Below, piece by piece: positions 44,999 to 54,011 of a DNA stretch of 58,831 nt. The DNA is from Paracoccaceae bacterium (GTDB lineage: Bacteria > Pseudomonadota > Alphaproteobacteria > Rhodobacterales > Rhodobacteraceae), in NCBI GenBank assembly GCA_020425125.1, contig JAGQRV010000054.1, forward strand, positions 1,009-59,839, given 5' to 3'. How positions within the stretch are numbered: position 1 is the stretch's first letter; each line of letters begins with the position of its first letter. The position numbers were made by a program, and so were the translations under genes. The notes under the pieces were generated by a model. That model was given only the letters and a program-made list of their open reading frames with translations, did not search any database and was not told the DNA's origin.

Positions 44999-46225
44999 AT
45001 GACACTGACCACGACCGACACCCGCCCCTTGTCTTCCGCACATGCCGCTGCGCCTGCGAAGGCCACCGGAACACGGGACCTGCGCCTCGATTTCTTTCGC
45101 GGCCTGGCGATGTACACGATCCTCATCGCGCATATTCCGTTCAACAGTGTGGCAAACTTCATACCGGCACGGTTCGGATGGTCGGACGCCGCCGAGATTT
45201 TCGTGTTCTGTTCCGGCATGGCCTCCTCCATCGCTTTCGGCCGCATTTTTATTGCCCGCAGCTGGTGGCTGGGCGCAGCCCGGATCGTCCAGCGCGTCTG
45301 GCAGGTCTACTGGGCCCATATCGGCCTGTTTTTCGCGATTGCCGCGACGCAAGCAGCGATCGACCTTTCCGAGATCTTCGTGCGCTACGGGTCGTTCGAG
45401 AAGAACTACATCAAGGCGCTCGCCCTCAACCCGTTCTTCGATGATCCGGTCCACGGCGTAATCGGCCTGATGACCCTGACCTACGTGCCGAACTATTTCG
45501 ACATCCTGCCGATGTATCTGGTGATCCTCGCGATGATCCCGCTGATGATGGCGCTCGCCAAGGTGCATCCATGGCTGCCGCTTGGCACGTCTGCAGCGAT
45601 ATGGGCGGCAACCCAGACGGGTGCCCTCGCGTTGCCGGCAGAGCCCTGGACGGATCGCGAGTGGTTCTTCAATCCGATGGGTTGGCAACTTCTGTTCTTC
45701 ACCGGGTTCGGCCTCATCCGGGGCTGGCTGCCAAAGCCGCCGATCAAGGTCTGGCTGGTGGCTGTCGCGATGATCTTCCTGGCAGTCTCGGTGCCTTTCG
45801 GTCGTTGGCAGATCTACAGCCATGTGCCCTGGATCGACGCTTGGCGTCACGACCATTTCGGCCTCTTCGCCAAGACCAACGAGGGGATCCTGCGCTATCT
45901 GCATTTCCTCGCGCTTGCCTATCTGGCCTGGATCGCCGCCGGACCCGGCGGCGAACGCCTCAGATCCGATGGCGCGACCTGGCTCGGCGCGCTGTGGTCA
46001 CGGCTTCTGACCGTTATCCTGAAGGTCGGACAGCAGTCGCTCGCCGTCTTCGTGTTTTCGATGTGGCTGGCGCTGATGCTGGGGTTCCTGCTCGACCTCA
46101 CACCTGAACGCGGGGCCTGGCCGACCATCGCGGTCAATATCCTCGGCCTCATCCTGCTGTCCTGCGAGGCCTACGTCGTTGCCTGGTTCAAGGCCTCTCC
46201 CTGGCGGACTCCGCCGAAGCGCTGA
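44999..46225 (+). CDS. opgC: OpgC, membrane acyltransferase of osmoregulated periplasmic glucans
   Basis: A 408-residue integral membrane protein with about ten helices. OpgC succinylates osmoregulated periplasmic glucans in Rhodobacter; the opening DLRLDFFRGLAMYTILIAHI and the segment SDAAEIFVFCSGMASSIAFG match that family. No glucan-synthesis genes (opgG/opgH) are in the window. The 3' end overlaps the convergent esterase gene by 38 bases. Confidence 0.92.
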   Translation: MTLTTTDTRPLSSAHAAAPAKATGTRDLRLDFFRGLAMYTILIAHIPFNSVANFIPARFGWSDAAEIFVFCSGMASSIAFGRIFIARSWWLGAARIVQRVWQVYWAHIGLFFAIAATQAAIDLSEIFVRYGSFEKNYIKALALNPFFDDPVHGVIGLMTLTYVPNYFDILPMYLVILAMIPLMMALAKVHPWLPLGTSAAIWAATQTGALALPAEPWTDREWFFNPMGWQLLFFTGFGLIRGWLPKPPIKVWLVAVAMIFLAVSVPFGRWQIYSHVPWIDAWRHDHFGLFAKTNEGILRYLHFLALAYLAWIAAGPGGERLRSDGATWLGALWSRLLTVILKVGQQSLAVFVFSMWLALMLGFLLDLTPERGAWPTIAVNILGLILLSCEAYVVAWFKASPWRTPPKR

Positions 46226-47060
46226 GCCACGGCGGCAGGGTGTCGAGCCAGTCGGCGACCATCGGCGCCCATCCGTCCGGGATAGCGTGGCCACCAGGAT
46301 GGAGCGCCAGTTCCAGTGCGCTGCCGACAGCGCAGGAAGTCCAGCTTCGCCGCCAGAAGGCGCCGGTCGTGCTGACAATGTCGGGGCGCATCTGGCTGCA
46401 TCCGCTGGCCTCGCGAAAGATCGCCATGGTTGCGAAGATGTCCCCTTGGTAGAACTCACCGTTGCGCAGGGGACGACCTTCAATCGGAACGGTAGCGTCG
46501 CTCCATCCCTCGGTCGTGAAGAGCGCGACCGGACCGGCGCAGGCTTCGGGATGGGGTCGCCAGAAGCCGCCGGCAACCGGAAGATAGGCGGCGAAGCTGC
46601 CCGGCGCGGCGCAGGCAACATAGGTGACGAGGAAGGCCCCGTTCGAAAAGCCGCCAAGTGCGATACGTGCGGGATCGATCCCAAAGCGCGTCGCAGCGTC
46701 GTCGCGAACCGAGAGGAGAAAGGCACGGTCGTCCCTGGGAGCCGCGGTCCCGAAACGAAACGACCAGCGCAGTCCCTGTCGTCGTGGCGACGGCAGCCCG
46801 TCAGGCGCGATCACCGCGAAACCGCGAGCCGTGAGCGCATCGGTCATCGTCCGATTTGCCAGAACACCTTCGCCGGAACCGCCGAGCCCATGCAGAAACA
46901 TCACTGCTGGCGGATGCGCACTTCCATGCGCAGGCAGTGCGACATGATAGGTCCCGGCCGGAACCGTGCACGCCGGCGCGCCGGCGACGCAAACGACCGG
47001 CTGCGCCTCGGCGGATGCGGTCAGCAGGCATGCCAGCACAACAGCCCCCGCAAACCTCAT
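46188..47060 (-). CDS. Exported alpha/beta-hydrolase esterase (LpqC / PHB-depolymerase-like)
   Basis: A 290-residue protein with signal peptide MRFAGAVVLACLLTASAEAQ. The hydrolase core has the oxyanion strand AVMFLHGLGGSGEGVL, the nucleophile elbow GGFSNGA and a C-terminal catalytic His in LHPGGHAIPDGW. It belongs to the family with poly(3-hydroxybutyrate) depolymerase and feruloyl-esterase-like proteins; the substrate cannot be assigned. The start overlaps the rhodanese stop (ATGA), so both are one transcript. Confidence 0.85.
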   Translation of the reverse strand: MRFAGAVVLACLLTASAEAQPVVCVAGAPACTVPAGTYHVALPAHGSAHPPAVMFLHGLGGSGEGVLANRTMTDALTARGFAVIAPDGLPSPRRQGLRWSFRFGTAAPRDDRAFLLSVRDDAATRFGIDPARIALGGFSNGAFLVTYVACAAPGSFAAYLPVAGGFWRPHPEACAGPVALFTTEGWSDATVPIEGRPLRNGEFYQGDIFATMAIFREASGCSQMRPDIVSTTGAFWRRSWTSCAVGSALELALHPGGHAIPDGWAPMVADWLDTLPPWLSASAESARERP

Positions 47061-47548
47061 TGCAACGCTCCCGCATCCGCCACCGGCACCACCGGCAGCC
47101 CTGCAGCGAGCCAGCCCGGTCCGGCTCCGGATCCCAGCATGCCCTCGGGCACGTCGATAAGCGGACCGATTTCGGCAGCATCCAGTTGCGCCGAGAGTTG
47201 GCTCGACCGCACGCCCCGCGCACAGATCAGCGCCACCGGCCGCGCCGGGTCTGCCTCCCGCAGTCGTGACAGCGCCGCCACGAAATCAGATCGGCGCATG
47301 TCCAGGGGATGGGCTCCTTCTCCCACCCCGGTTTCGGCCCATTCGTCGGGCCGACGAATGTCCACCAACAGGATGTCGCCGGAGGCTGCCCTGGCATGCG
47401 CCTCGGCCACGCTCAAGGCTGGCCCCCCGAAAGGCCGACGCCAGGTCCAGGCGTAATAGCCGCCCCCGATCGCGGCACCGGCCGCAAACAGGCCCGCCAG
47501 CAGCACGCGCCGATCGACAGGTTTCTGTCGGGCCATGCTCCGATCCAT
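47057..47548 (-). CDS. Membrane-anchored rhodanese-like protein
   Basis: About 163 residues. A single N-terminal helix (RVLLAGLFAAGAAIGGGYYA) would anchor the protein with the rhodanese domain outside. The domain shows LLVDIRRPDEWAETG and active-site loop ICARGVRSSQLS, with the Cys required for sulphur transfer present. The start is chosen at ATG 47548 (MDRSMARQK); ATG 47536 is also possible. It is the first gene of a two-gene operon with the esterase and is divergent from gatB. Confidence 0.85.
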   Translation of the reverse strand: MDRSMARQKPVDRRVLLAGLFAAGAAIGGGYYAWTWRRPFGGPALSVAEAHARAASGDILLVDIRRPDEWAETGVGEGAHPLDMRRSDFVAALSRLREADPARPVALICARGVRSSQLSAQLDAAEIGPLIDVPEGMLGSGAGPGWLAAGLPVVPVADAGALQ

Positions 47549-47740
47549 TCTTCCGCCTCTCCCCTCCAGCAGCAGACTTTCTCCAGAATTCTCGGCCAGC
47601 ATAGCAATGCGGCGCTCCGCTAGCACCGCGCCTTGGACATGCTCGCGCGATTGTCAGACCGCATTCCGGCGCCAACCGGCGCTTGAGGCCGTCTCGCGAC
47701 GGGGCTAGAACGCGCGTTGACCCGACAAAGGACATGCCCG

Positions 47741-49252
47741 ATGCTCGATCTCGCCTACGAGGCCCCGAAACCCAAGGTCATCGCGGGTGCCAAGCACGAC
47801 TGGGAACTGGTCATCGGCCTTGAGGTTCACGCACAGGTCGCCTCCAAGGCAAAGCTCTTCTCGGGTGCTTCCACCGAATTCGGCGCCGAACCCAATTCCA
47901 ACGTCGCCTTCCTGGACGCCGGCATGCCGGGCATGCTGCCGGTGATCAACGAGGGCTGCGTCGCACTTGCGGTGAAGACGGGTCTTGGTCTCAAAGCGCA
48001 GATCAACCTCAATTCCGCCTTTGACCGGAAGAACTATTTCTATCCCGACCTGCCGCTGGGCTATCAGATCAGCCAGCTCTACCACCCGATCGTGGGCGAG
48101 GGCGAGGTGCTGGTCGACATGGGGCCGGGCGTCGCCCGGCTGGTACGGATCGAACGCATCCATCTTGAACAGGACGCCGGAAAGTCGATCCACGACATGG
48201 ACCCGACGATGTCGTTCGTGGACCTGAACCGGACCGGCGTCGCGCTGATGGAAATCGTCTCGCGCCCGGATATCCGGGGCCCGGAGGAAGCAGCGGCCTA
48301 TGTCGGCAAACTGCGCCAGATCCTGCGTTACCTCGGGACCTGCGACGGCAACATGCAGAACGGAAACCTCCGTGCAGACGTGAACGTCTCGATCTGCCGT
48401 CCCGGCGCCTACGAGACCTACCGGGAAACCGGCGACCATTCGGTTCTGGGCACCCGGTGCGAGATCAAGAACATGAACTCGATGCGCTTCATCCAGCAGG
48501 CCATCGAGTACGAGGCCCGCCGCCAGATTGCCCTCATCGAGGATGGCGGAAAGGTCGAACAGGAAACCCGGCTTTACGATCCCGACAAGGGCGAAACCCG
48601 GTCGATGCGGTCGAAGGAAGAGGCACACGACTATCGCTATTTCCCCTGCCCCGACCTGCTGCCGCTGGAAATCGACCAGGCCTGGGTCGATGGCATCGCG
48701 GCCGACCTGCCCGAGCTTCCCGATGCGAAGCGCGCGCGCTTCGTCCTGGACTACGGCCTGACCGAATACGATGCCTCGGTGCTGACCGCCGAGGCCGAGA
48801 ACGCCGCCTATTTCGAGGCGGTGGCCGAAAGCCGGGACGGCAAGATGGCGGCGAACTGGATCATCAACGAGTTGTTCGGCCGGCTCAAGAAGGAAGACCA
48901 CTCGATCACCGAGAGTCCGGTCAGCGCGGCGCAGCTGGGTCAGATCGTCGACCTGATCGCCAGTGGCGATATTTCCGGCAAGATCGCCAAGGACGTCTTC
49001 GAGATCAGCTATGCTACAGGCCGCGATCCGGCCGAGATCGTCGCGACCGAAGGGATGAAGCAGGTCACCGATACCGGCGCAATCGAGGCGGCAGTGGACG
49101 AGGTGATTGCCGCCAATCCTGCGCAGGTCGAAAAGGCCCGAGCCAATCCGAAGCTTGCCGGCTGGTTTGTGGGTCAGGTGATGAAGGCGACGGGCGGCAA
49201 GGCCAACCCCAAGGCGGTCAACGAGCTGGTGGCGGCAAAGCTCGGGCTGTGA
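47741..49252 (+). CDS. gatB: Asp-tRNA(Asn)/Glu-tRNA(Gln) amidotransferase subunit B
   Basis: Subunit B of the amidotransferase that converts mischarged Glu-tRNA(Gln) or Asp-tRNA(Asn); it binds the tRNA and phosphorylates the acyl group. The full-length 503 residues show [63 protein letters not shown] and the C-terminal YqeY-like tail ending [10 protein letters not shown]. The ATG at 47741 has AAAGGA upstream. gatA and gatC are not adjacent, as in many alphaproteobacteria. Confidence 0.97.
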   Translation: MLDLAYEAPKPKVIAGAKHDWELVIGLEVHAQVASKAKLFSGASTEFGAEPNSNVAFLDAGMPGMLPVINEGCVALAVKTGLGLKAQINLNSAFDRKNYFYPDLPLGYQISQLYHPIVGEGEVLVDMGPGVARLVRIERIHLEQDAGKSIHDMDPTMSFVDLNRTGVALMEIVSRPDIRGPEEAAAYVGKLRQILRYLGTCDGNMQNGNLRADVNVSICRPGAYETYRETGDHSVLGTRCEIKNMNSMRFIQQAIEYEARRQIALIEDGGKVEQETRLYDPDKGETRSMRSKEEAHDYRYFPCPDLLPLEIDQAWVDGIAADLPELPDAKRARFVLDYGLTEYDASVLTAEAENAAYFEAVAESRDGKMAANWIINELFGRLKKEDHSITESPVSAAQLGQIVDLIASGDISGKIAKDVFEISYATGRDPAEIVATEGMKQVTDTGAIEAAVDEVIAANPAQVEKARANPKLAGWFVGQVMKATGGKANPKAVNELVAAKLGL

Positions 49253-49372
49253 CGCCGAAACCGGCGAGGTCAGAACGAATTCGCCTGGGATTTTAGGCGA
49301 ACATTAAGCTGATCCGGCGCAGCTTGGCGGAAGACGTCACGAAAACGTCATCACGATGCCAGGGAGACCGGA

Positions 49373-50206
49373 ATGCAGGACGCTCCGTCCAGAAGCCTCA
49401 CGCTAGCTCAGTTTCGCAGTGGCGGGGCTGCATCCGCCATGACGTCCGGCGCGCACTGCCTGCGGCAGGTGGCGCAGGCGCTCGGTGAAGGACGCATTGC
49501 CCTCGCGCTGCAACCCGTGATGCAGGCACGTGCGCTGGACCGGCCGGCATTCCATGAGGGTCTGATCCGGCTGGTGACCCGCTCCGGCGAAGTCGTGTCC
49601 GCCGGCGAGTTCATCGAGATCGTCGAGCCGACGCCGCTGGGCCGAGCGCTCGACCGGATGGCGCTGCGGCTCGCCATTGCCGAGCTTGGCGCGACTCCGG
49701 ATCTGCGGCTCTCCATCAATCTTTCGACGGGAAGTGTCGGCGACCCGCACTGGTCGGCCATCCTGTCTGCCGCCAGCGACGCCGATCCCACGCTCGCCGA
49801 GCGGCTGATCATCGAGATCACCGAGCGCGCCATTGCCGCGGAACCAGCGGCCCTGCGCGCCTTCATGACCTTCTGGGGCACCCAGGGCGTCTCCTTCGCA
49901 CTGGACGATTTCGGCGCGGGCTTCACCGCATATCGCCACTTGCGCAACTTCCGCTTCGACATCGTGAAGATCGACGGCCATTTCAGCCGGGACATCCACC
50001 GCGACGTCCACAACCAGGCTTTCATGCGCGCGCTTCTGCCCCTCGCCCGGCATTTCGAGGCGCTGGTCGTCGCCGAGGCCGTCGAGTGCGAAGCCGAAGC
50101 CCGGTTCCTCACGGGGATCGGAGTCGACGCACTGCAAGGCTATCATTTCGGCCGGCCCGAACTCGGACGCGCGTCGACTGCTGACACCGACGCCTGCATC
50201 GCCTGA
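49373..50206 (+). CDS. EAL-domain cyclic-di-GMP phosphodiesterase candidate
   Basis: A 277-residue protein consisting of one EAL domain with no membrane or sensor part. The signature reads FHEGLIRL (EGL, not EAL), but the catalytic Glu is kept. Other active-site elements are present: Asn in LSINLS, Glu in IEITERA, paired Asp in LDDFGAG, Lys in IVKIDG, Glu in VAEAVECEAE and Gln in LQGYHFGRPE. So it could hydrolyse c-di-GMP, though a binding-only role is possible. ATG 49373 has AGGGAGA upstream. It is monocistronic between gatB and phaA. Confidence 0.88.
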   Translation: MQDAPSRSLTLAQFRSGGAASAMTSGAHCLRQVAQALGEGRIALALQPVMQARALDRPAFHEGLIRLVTRSGEVVSAGEFIEIVEPTPLGRALDRMALRLAIAELGATPDLRLSINLSTGSVGDPHWSAILSAASDADPTLAERLIIEITERAIAAEPAALRAFMTFWGTQGVSFALDDFGAGFTAYRHLRNFRFDIVKIDGHFSRDIHRDVHNQAFMRALLPLARHFEALVVAEAVECEAEARFLTGIGVDALQGYHFGRPELGRASTADTDACIA

Positions 50207-50339
50207 GCGTCCGTCTTCCTTCGATCCCGGCTCGCATCGACGGCGAGCCGCGGCATCCCGAAGCGGCTCCCCATTCGCGACACCCTGCCTGTTGCTCACC
50301 GTCGCCCTACCGCCTATTGCTTCCCCGCAGAGGTCTAGC

Positions 50340-50356
50340 CCCGGTCACCGACCGGG
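50340..50356 (+). other. 5'UTR hairpin before phaA
   Basis: The perfect 7-bp stem CCCGGTC/GACCGGG with a three-base loop ends about 15 bases before the GGAGGGG ribosome site. It could stabilise or modulate the phaA message. Confidence 0.4.
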
Positions 50357-50389
50357 ACGCCCGTGACAACCGGAGGGGAAGACACCACC

Positions 50390-51565
50390 ATGACGGACGT
50401 AGTGATCGTATCAGCGGGACGTACCGCTGTCGGCAGCTTTCTGGGATCTTTCGCCAATACTCCGGCGCATGACCTGGGCGCCGCGGTCCTTGAAGGGATC
50501 GTCGCCCGGGCCGGGATCGACAAGTCCGAGGTCTCCGAGACCATTCTGGGTCAAGTGCTGACCGCGGCGCAGGGCCAGAACCCGGCCCGGCAGGCGCATA
50601 TCAATGCCGGCCTTCCGAAGGAAAGCGCAGCCTGGGGCATCAACCAGGTCTGCGGCTCGGGCCTGCGTGCCGTGGCCCTCGGCGCCCAGCACATCATGCT
50701 TGGCGATGCGGCGATCGTGGCCGCCGGCGGGCAGGAAAGCATGTCGCTTGCGCCCCATGCCGCAGCGCTGCGGCAGGGCCAGAAGATGGGCGACATGAAA
50801 TATGTTGACACCATGATCAAGGATGGCCTTTGGGACGCCTTCAACGGCTATCACATGGGCCAGACGGCCGAGAATGTGGCCGAGAAGTGGCAGATCAGCC
50901 GCGAGGCGCAAGACGAATTCGCCGTCGCCAGCCAGAACAAGGCCGAGGCCGCCCAGAAGGCCGGCAAGTTCGACGACGAGATCATCCCGTTCACGGTGAA
51001 GACCCGCAAGGGCGACATCGTGGTCGACAAGGACGAATACATCCGCCACGGCGCCACGCTTGACGCAATGGCGAAGCTGCGCCCCGCCTTCGCCAAGGAC
51101 GGCAGCGTCACCGCCGGAAACGCATCGGGACTCAACGATGGCGCCGCGGCGGTCATCCTGATGACGGCCGACGAAGCGGAAAAGCGCGGACTCGAGCCGC
51201 TTGCCCGCATCGCCGCCTATGCTACCGCCGGGCTCGATCCGTCGATCATGGGCGCAGGGCCGATCTACGCGTCGCGCAAGGCGCTTGAGAAGGCCGGCTG
51301 GAAGGTCGGTGATCTCGACCTGATCGAAGCCAACGAAGCCTTCGCCGCGCAGGCGCTTGCCGTGAACAAGGACATGGGCTGGGATCCGGAGAAGGTGAAC
51401 GTCAATGGCGGCGCCATCGCCATCGGCCACCCGATCGGCGCCTCGGGCTGCCGCGTCCTGAACACGCTCATCTTCGAGATGAAGCGCCGGGACGCCAAGA
51501 AGGGACTTGCCACACTGTGCATCGGCGGCGGCATGGGCGTCGCACTCTGCCTCGAACGCCCGTAG
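50390..51565 (+). CDS. phaA: Acetyl-CoA C-acetyltransferase PhaA (beta-ketothiolase)
   Basis: Condenses two acetyl-CoA to acetoacetyl-CoA, the first step of polyhydroxybutyrate synthesis. The 391-residue thiolase has the acyl-enzyme Cys in [16 protein letters not shown], His in [14 protein letters not shown] and the second Cys in [12 protein letters not shown]. Full length. ATG 50390 follows a GGAGGGG box; an in-frame GTG nine codons earlier is less likely. phaB lies 101 bases downstream. Confidence 0.97.
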   Translation: MTDVVIVSAGRTAVGSFLGSFANTPAHDLGAAVLEGIVARAGIDKSEVSETILGQVLTAAQGQNPARQAHINAGLPKESAAWGINQVCGSGLRAVALGAQHIMLGDAAIVAAGGQESMSLAPHAAALRQGQKMGDMKYVDTMIKDGLWDAFNGYHMGQTAENVAEKWQISREAQDEFAVASQNKAEAAQKAGKFDDEIIPFTVKTRKGDIVVDKDEYIRHGATLDAMAKLRPAFAKDGSVTAGNASGLNDGAAAVILMTADEAEKRGLEPLARIAAYATAGLDPSIMGAGPIYASRKALEKAGWKVGDLDLIEANEAFAAQALAVNKDMGWDPEKVNVNGGAIAIGHPIGASGCRVLNTLIFEMKRRDAKKGLATLCIGGGMGVALCLERP

Positions 51566-51666
51566 CGGCGACAGCCTGACCGGGGGCTGCGGCCCCCGCT
51601 CCATCCCGCTGCGCAAGACAGCGGCGGATCATCACGACCCCAACAAGGATTTCTGGAGGAGCGCAT

Positions 51667-52392
51667 ATGGGACGTGTTGCACTTGTAACTGGAGGTTCGC
51701 GCGGCATCGGCGCGGCGATCTCCAAGGCCCTGAAGGATGCGGGCTACAGCGTTGCGGCCAATTACGCTGGCAACGACGACGCCGCCAACGCCTTCAAGGA
51801 CGAAACCGGGATTGCCGTCTACAAGTGGTCGGTAGCCGACTACGACGCCTGCGCCGAGGGCATCAAGAAGGTCGAAGCCGACCTGGGTCCGGTCGAGGTT
51901 CTGGTAAACAATGCCGGCATCACGCGGGATGCGATGTTCCACAAGATGACGTCGCAGCAATGGACCGACGTCATCAACACCAACCTGACCGGCCTCTTCA
52001 ACATGACCCATCCGGTCTGGCCGGGTATGCGCGACCGCAAGTTCGGGCGCGTGATCAACATCTCTTCGGTCAACGGCCAAAAGGGCCAGGCAGGACAGGC
52101 GAATTATTCCGCCGCGAAATCGGGTGACCTCGGCTTCACCAAGGCCCTGTCTCAGGAAGGCGCCCGAGCCGGCATCACCGTGAATGCCATCTGTCCGGGC
52201 TACATCGGCACCGAAATGGTCCGCGCGATCGACGAGAAGGTCCTGAACGAACGGATCCTGCCGCAAATCCCGGTGGGTCGTCTCGGCGAACCCGAGGAAA
52301 TCGCGCGCTGCGTCCTGTTCCTCGCCTCCGATGAGGCGGGCTTCATCACCGGCTCGACCATCTCGGCGAACGGCGGCCAGTTCTTCGTCTGA
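51667..52392 (+). CDS. phaB: Acetoacetyl-CoA reductase PhaB
   Basis: NADPH-dependent short-chain dehydrogenase of 241 residues making (R)-3-hydroxybutyryl-CoA for PHB. The nucleotide loop is VTGGSRGIGAAIS, the Asn motif VLVNNAGITRDAMFHKM, the catalytic Ser in INISSVNGQKGQAGQ and Tyr/Lys in ANYSAAKSG. The QKGQAGQANYSAAK stretch is typical of PhaB as opposed to FabG. The synthase phaC is not in the window. Confidence 0.96.
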   Translation: MGRVALVTGGSRGIGAAISKALKDAGYSVAANYAGNDDAANAFKDETGIAVYKWSVADYDACAEGIKKVEADLGPVEVLVNNAGITRDAMFHKMTSQQWTDVINTNLTGLFNMTHPVWPGMRDRKFGRVINISSVNGQKGQAGQANYSAAKSGDLGFTKALSQEGARAGITVNAICPGYIGTEMVRAIDEKVLNERILPQIPVGRLGEPEEIARCVLFLASDEAGFITGSTISANGGQFFV

Positions 52393-52415
52393 AGCACCGC
52401 TCAGCGGCATCGCTC

Positions 52416-52442
52416 GGGGCCGTCCTTCGGGGCGGCCCTTTC
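52416..52442 (+). terminator. Rho-independent terminator of phaAB
   Basis: GGGCCG and CGGCCC pair, extended by TCC/GGG with a one-base bulge, and are followed by TTTC, 25 bases after the phaB stop. Confidence 0.75.
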
Positions 52443-52770
52443 GCTGTTCAGGTGGCCGTGGACGGGCCCGTCACGACGGCACCGACAGACGTGTTACCAC
52501 GATACGCAGAGTCCGAAGTGATTCCCGGACGCCAGGATGATCACACAACTTATGCGATTGAAATTCGCGCCGCGCTCTGTGTTTCGAGAACATTTCAAGA
52601 ATAAACCTCGGATTATGGCGGCTATAATTCTATTTATAGTTGTTTTGTTCTACTTATAATTGAACTATTCTATTATTAATTGAAAATTAACTGCGCCGGC
52701 GGAATCCGTTGCGGAACGCCTCTTAATGGTAGATATTTAACAAAGTGTTATTCCGATCAGGGCGTCGAAC
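52443..52770. other. Regulatory gap before the VPLPA-CTERM gene
   Basis: No gene. The right half, from about 52590, is sharply AT-rich against the GC-rich background and carries the three 20-bp repeats listed next. It is probably the promoter and operator region of the surface-protein gene. Confidence 0.6.
52627..52686 (+). repeat. Three tandem 20-bp direct repeats (iterons)
   Basis: ATTCTATTTATAGTTG (52627), GTTCTACTTATAATTG (52647) and ATTCTATTATTAATTG (52667) recur with an exact 20-bp period, nearly two helical turns. They end 85 bases before the ATG of the VPLPA-CTERM gene. This is the form of an array bound side by side by a regulator on one DNA face. Confidence 0.75.
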
Positions 52771-53322
52771 ATGGTACAAAAAATTCTGACCGCTGCAGTC
52801 GTGGCGCTGGTGGTGGCTTCCGGCGCCGCATCGGCTGCGACAATTACGAAGAACGGTACGACTGCAAACACCAACACCGCGAGTTTCGCGATTGGCGATG
52901 ACCTGACATTTACGGATGCGCTCTCGCCCAACGACGGAATTTCGTTGTACAGCTTCACCTTCACGGCAACTCAGAGGGCGGTGGTGAGCTTCATTGCGCT
53001 CGCTGCGACCGGGGTAAGTTCGGGTGCGGACATCAAGAACATCCGGTTCGGCTACAACTCCCCGCCATCGCAGTCGTTCTCGACGCCCATCGTTCTGCCG
53101 GGTGGAAGTGCGTTTGCGACGGGATCGCTGATGAGCTTCACGATCAACAAGGGCAGCTCATTCTCGGTCTATTTCAGCGAAGTCCAGCAGCTCCTGAAGA
53201 CGGTCGGGGTGACGGGCTCGTTCACCGTTGCGGCCGTGCCCATTCCGGCCACTTTGCCGATCTTCGCCAGCGCTCTCGGCCTTCTCGGCCTGGCCCGGCG
53301 TCGGCGGTCGTCGCAGGTCTGA
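52771..53322 (+). CDS. VPLPA-CTERM-type exported surface protein
   Basis: A 183-residue protein with a signal peptide (MVQKILTAAVVALVVASGAA) and a C-terminal sorting tail. The tail is VPIPATLPIFASALGLLGLA followed by four arginines, the tripartite pattern of VPxPA-CTERM proteins processed by exosortase-like enzymes. The central part is Ser/Thr-rich beta-type sequence (FAIGDDLTFTDALSPNDG, then SSGADIKNIRFGYNS) without known domain. No exosortase gene is nearby. The AT-rich leader with repeats suggests dedicated regulation. Confidence 0.85.
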   Translation: MVQKILTAAVVALVVASGAASAATITKNGTTANTNTASFAIGDDLTFTDALSPNDGISLYSFTFTATQRAVVSFIALAATGVSSGADIKNIRFGYNSPPSQSFSTPIVLPGGSAFATGSLMSFTINKGSSFSVYFSEVQQLLKTVGVTGSFTVAAVPIPATLPIFASALGLLGLARRRRSSQV

Positions 53323-53642
53323 AGGAATATCCTGGAGGCGAAGCGCGTCGCGGTGTCGTATTGCGTGCGCTTGGTGGAATGATTGGAAAACGGAGGCGCC
53401 CATAAGGGGCGCCTTCATCATTTGGGAGAAGACGGTTCGTCAGTCTGATTGCCCGGGAGTCCGGCGATCACGGCAGGTCTCTATGTTCCTGGCTGCCGCA
53501 ACCCATCCAAGACCGCTCGGATGATGCGCATGTCGGCGAAGACCCGCTCATCAGCAAACCAAACTGCGCCCTTACGGCGGGCGGCACCAAGGCTGCAGTT
53601 TCCGGAAGCGCAAGCCCGTTAAGGTAGAATCAGCCGAACGTG
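53323..53642. other. Intergenic region containing a terminator
   Basis: Apart from the terminator at 53395-53420 I see no gene, promoter or repeat in this stretch. Confidence 0.5.
53395..53420 (+). terminator. Terminator of the VPLPA-CTERM gene
   Basis: The 7-bp stem GGCGCCC/GGGCGCC with a five-base loop is followed by TTCATCATTT, about 70 bases after the stop codon. Confidence 0.75.
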
Positions 53643-53675
53643 AATCAAAAGGGCACGCCGGAGACCGGCATGCCC
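53643..53675 (-). terminator. Terminator of the YdcH-like gene
   Basis: On the minus strand GGGCA-T-GCCGG and CCGGC-G-TGCCC form a stem of about 11 pairs with a short loop, followed by TTTTGATT. It lies 30 bases after the stop of the small gene upstream. Confidence 0.85.
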
Positions 53676-53704
53676 AAGCGGAAGATGCTCATCCGCGTTG
53701 CAGG

Positions 53705-53896
53705 TCAGGCACCCTGCGCTGCACTCGTCTCCACCCCCGAGAGACGATAGATTTCCTCCTTGATGTGCAGCTTTTCCTTCTTCAGGCGGGCGATTTGAAG
53801 ATCGTCGATGCCAGGACTTCGTTGCGCTTCCTCCACCCGTGCCGACAAGATGCGATGCTTGCGGCGGAGCTCTTCGAGATGCGCGTTGTTGGACAT
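53705..53896 (-). CDS. YdcH-family protein (DUF465)
   Basis: A 63-residue cytoplasmic coiled-coil protein with HLEELRRKHRILSARVEEAQ and IARLKKEKLHIKEEIYRL, the usual DUF465 features. The function of the family is unknown. ATG 53896 is preceded by a near-perfect AAGGAGG; the upstream in-frame extension has no ribosome site. It has its own terminator, so it is monocistronic. Confidence 0.9.
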   Translation of the reverse strand: MSNNAHLEELRRKHRILSARVEEAQRSPGIDDLQIARLKKEKLHIKEEIYRLSGVETSAAQGA

Positions 53897-54011
53897 CGAT
53901 ACCTCCTTGCTGTTTGAAAGCCTCTCCAGACCAACACGAATCGTCCTCGCTGTCATCAAAAAGCCGCGTGACCGTTACGCGACCGTCATAAGGGAGCGGC
54001 GAAAATTCTCG

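Noticed and set aside
52627-52686. CRISPR-like or plasmid-origin interpretation of the tandem repeats
   Set aside because: There are only three short repeats without unique spacers, no cas or rep gene is near, and they sit in a promoter position.
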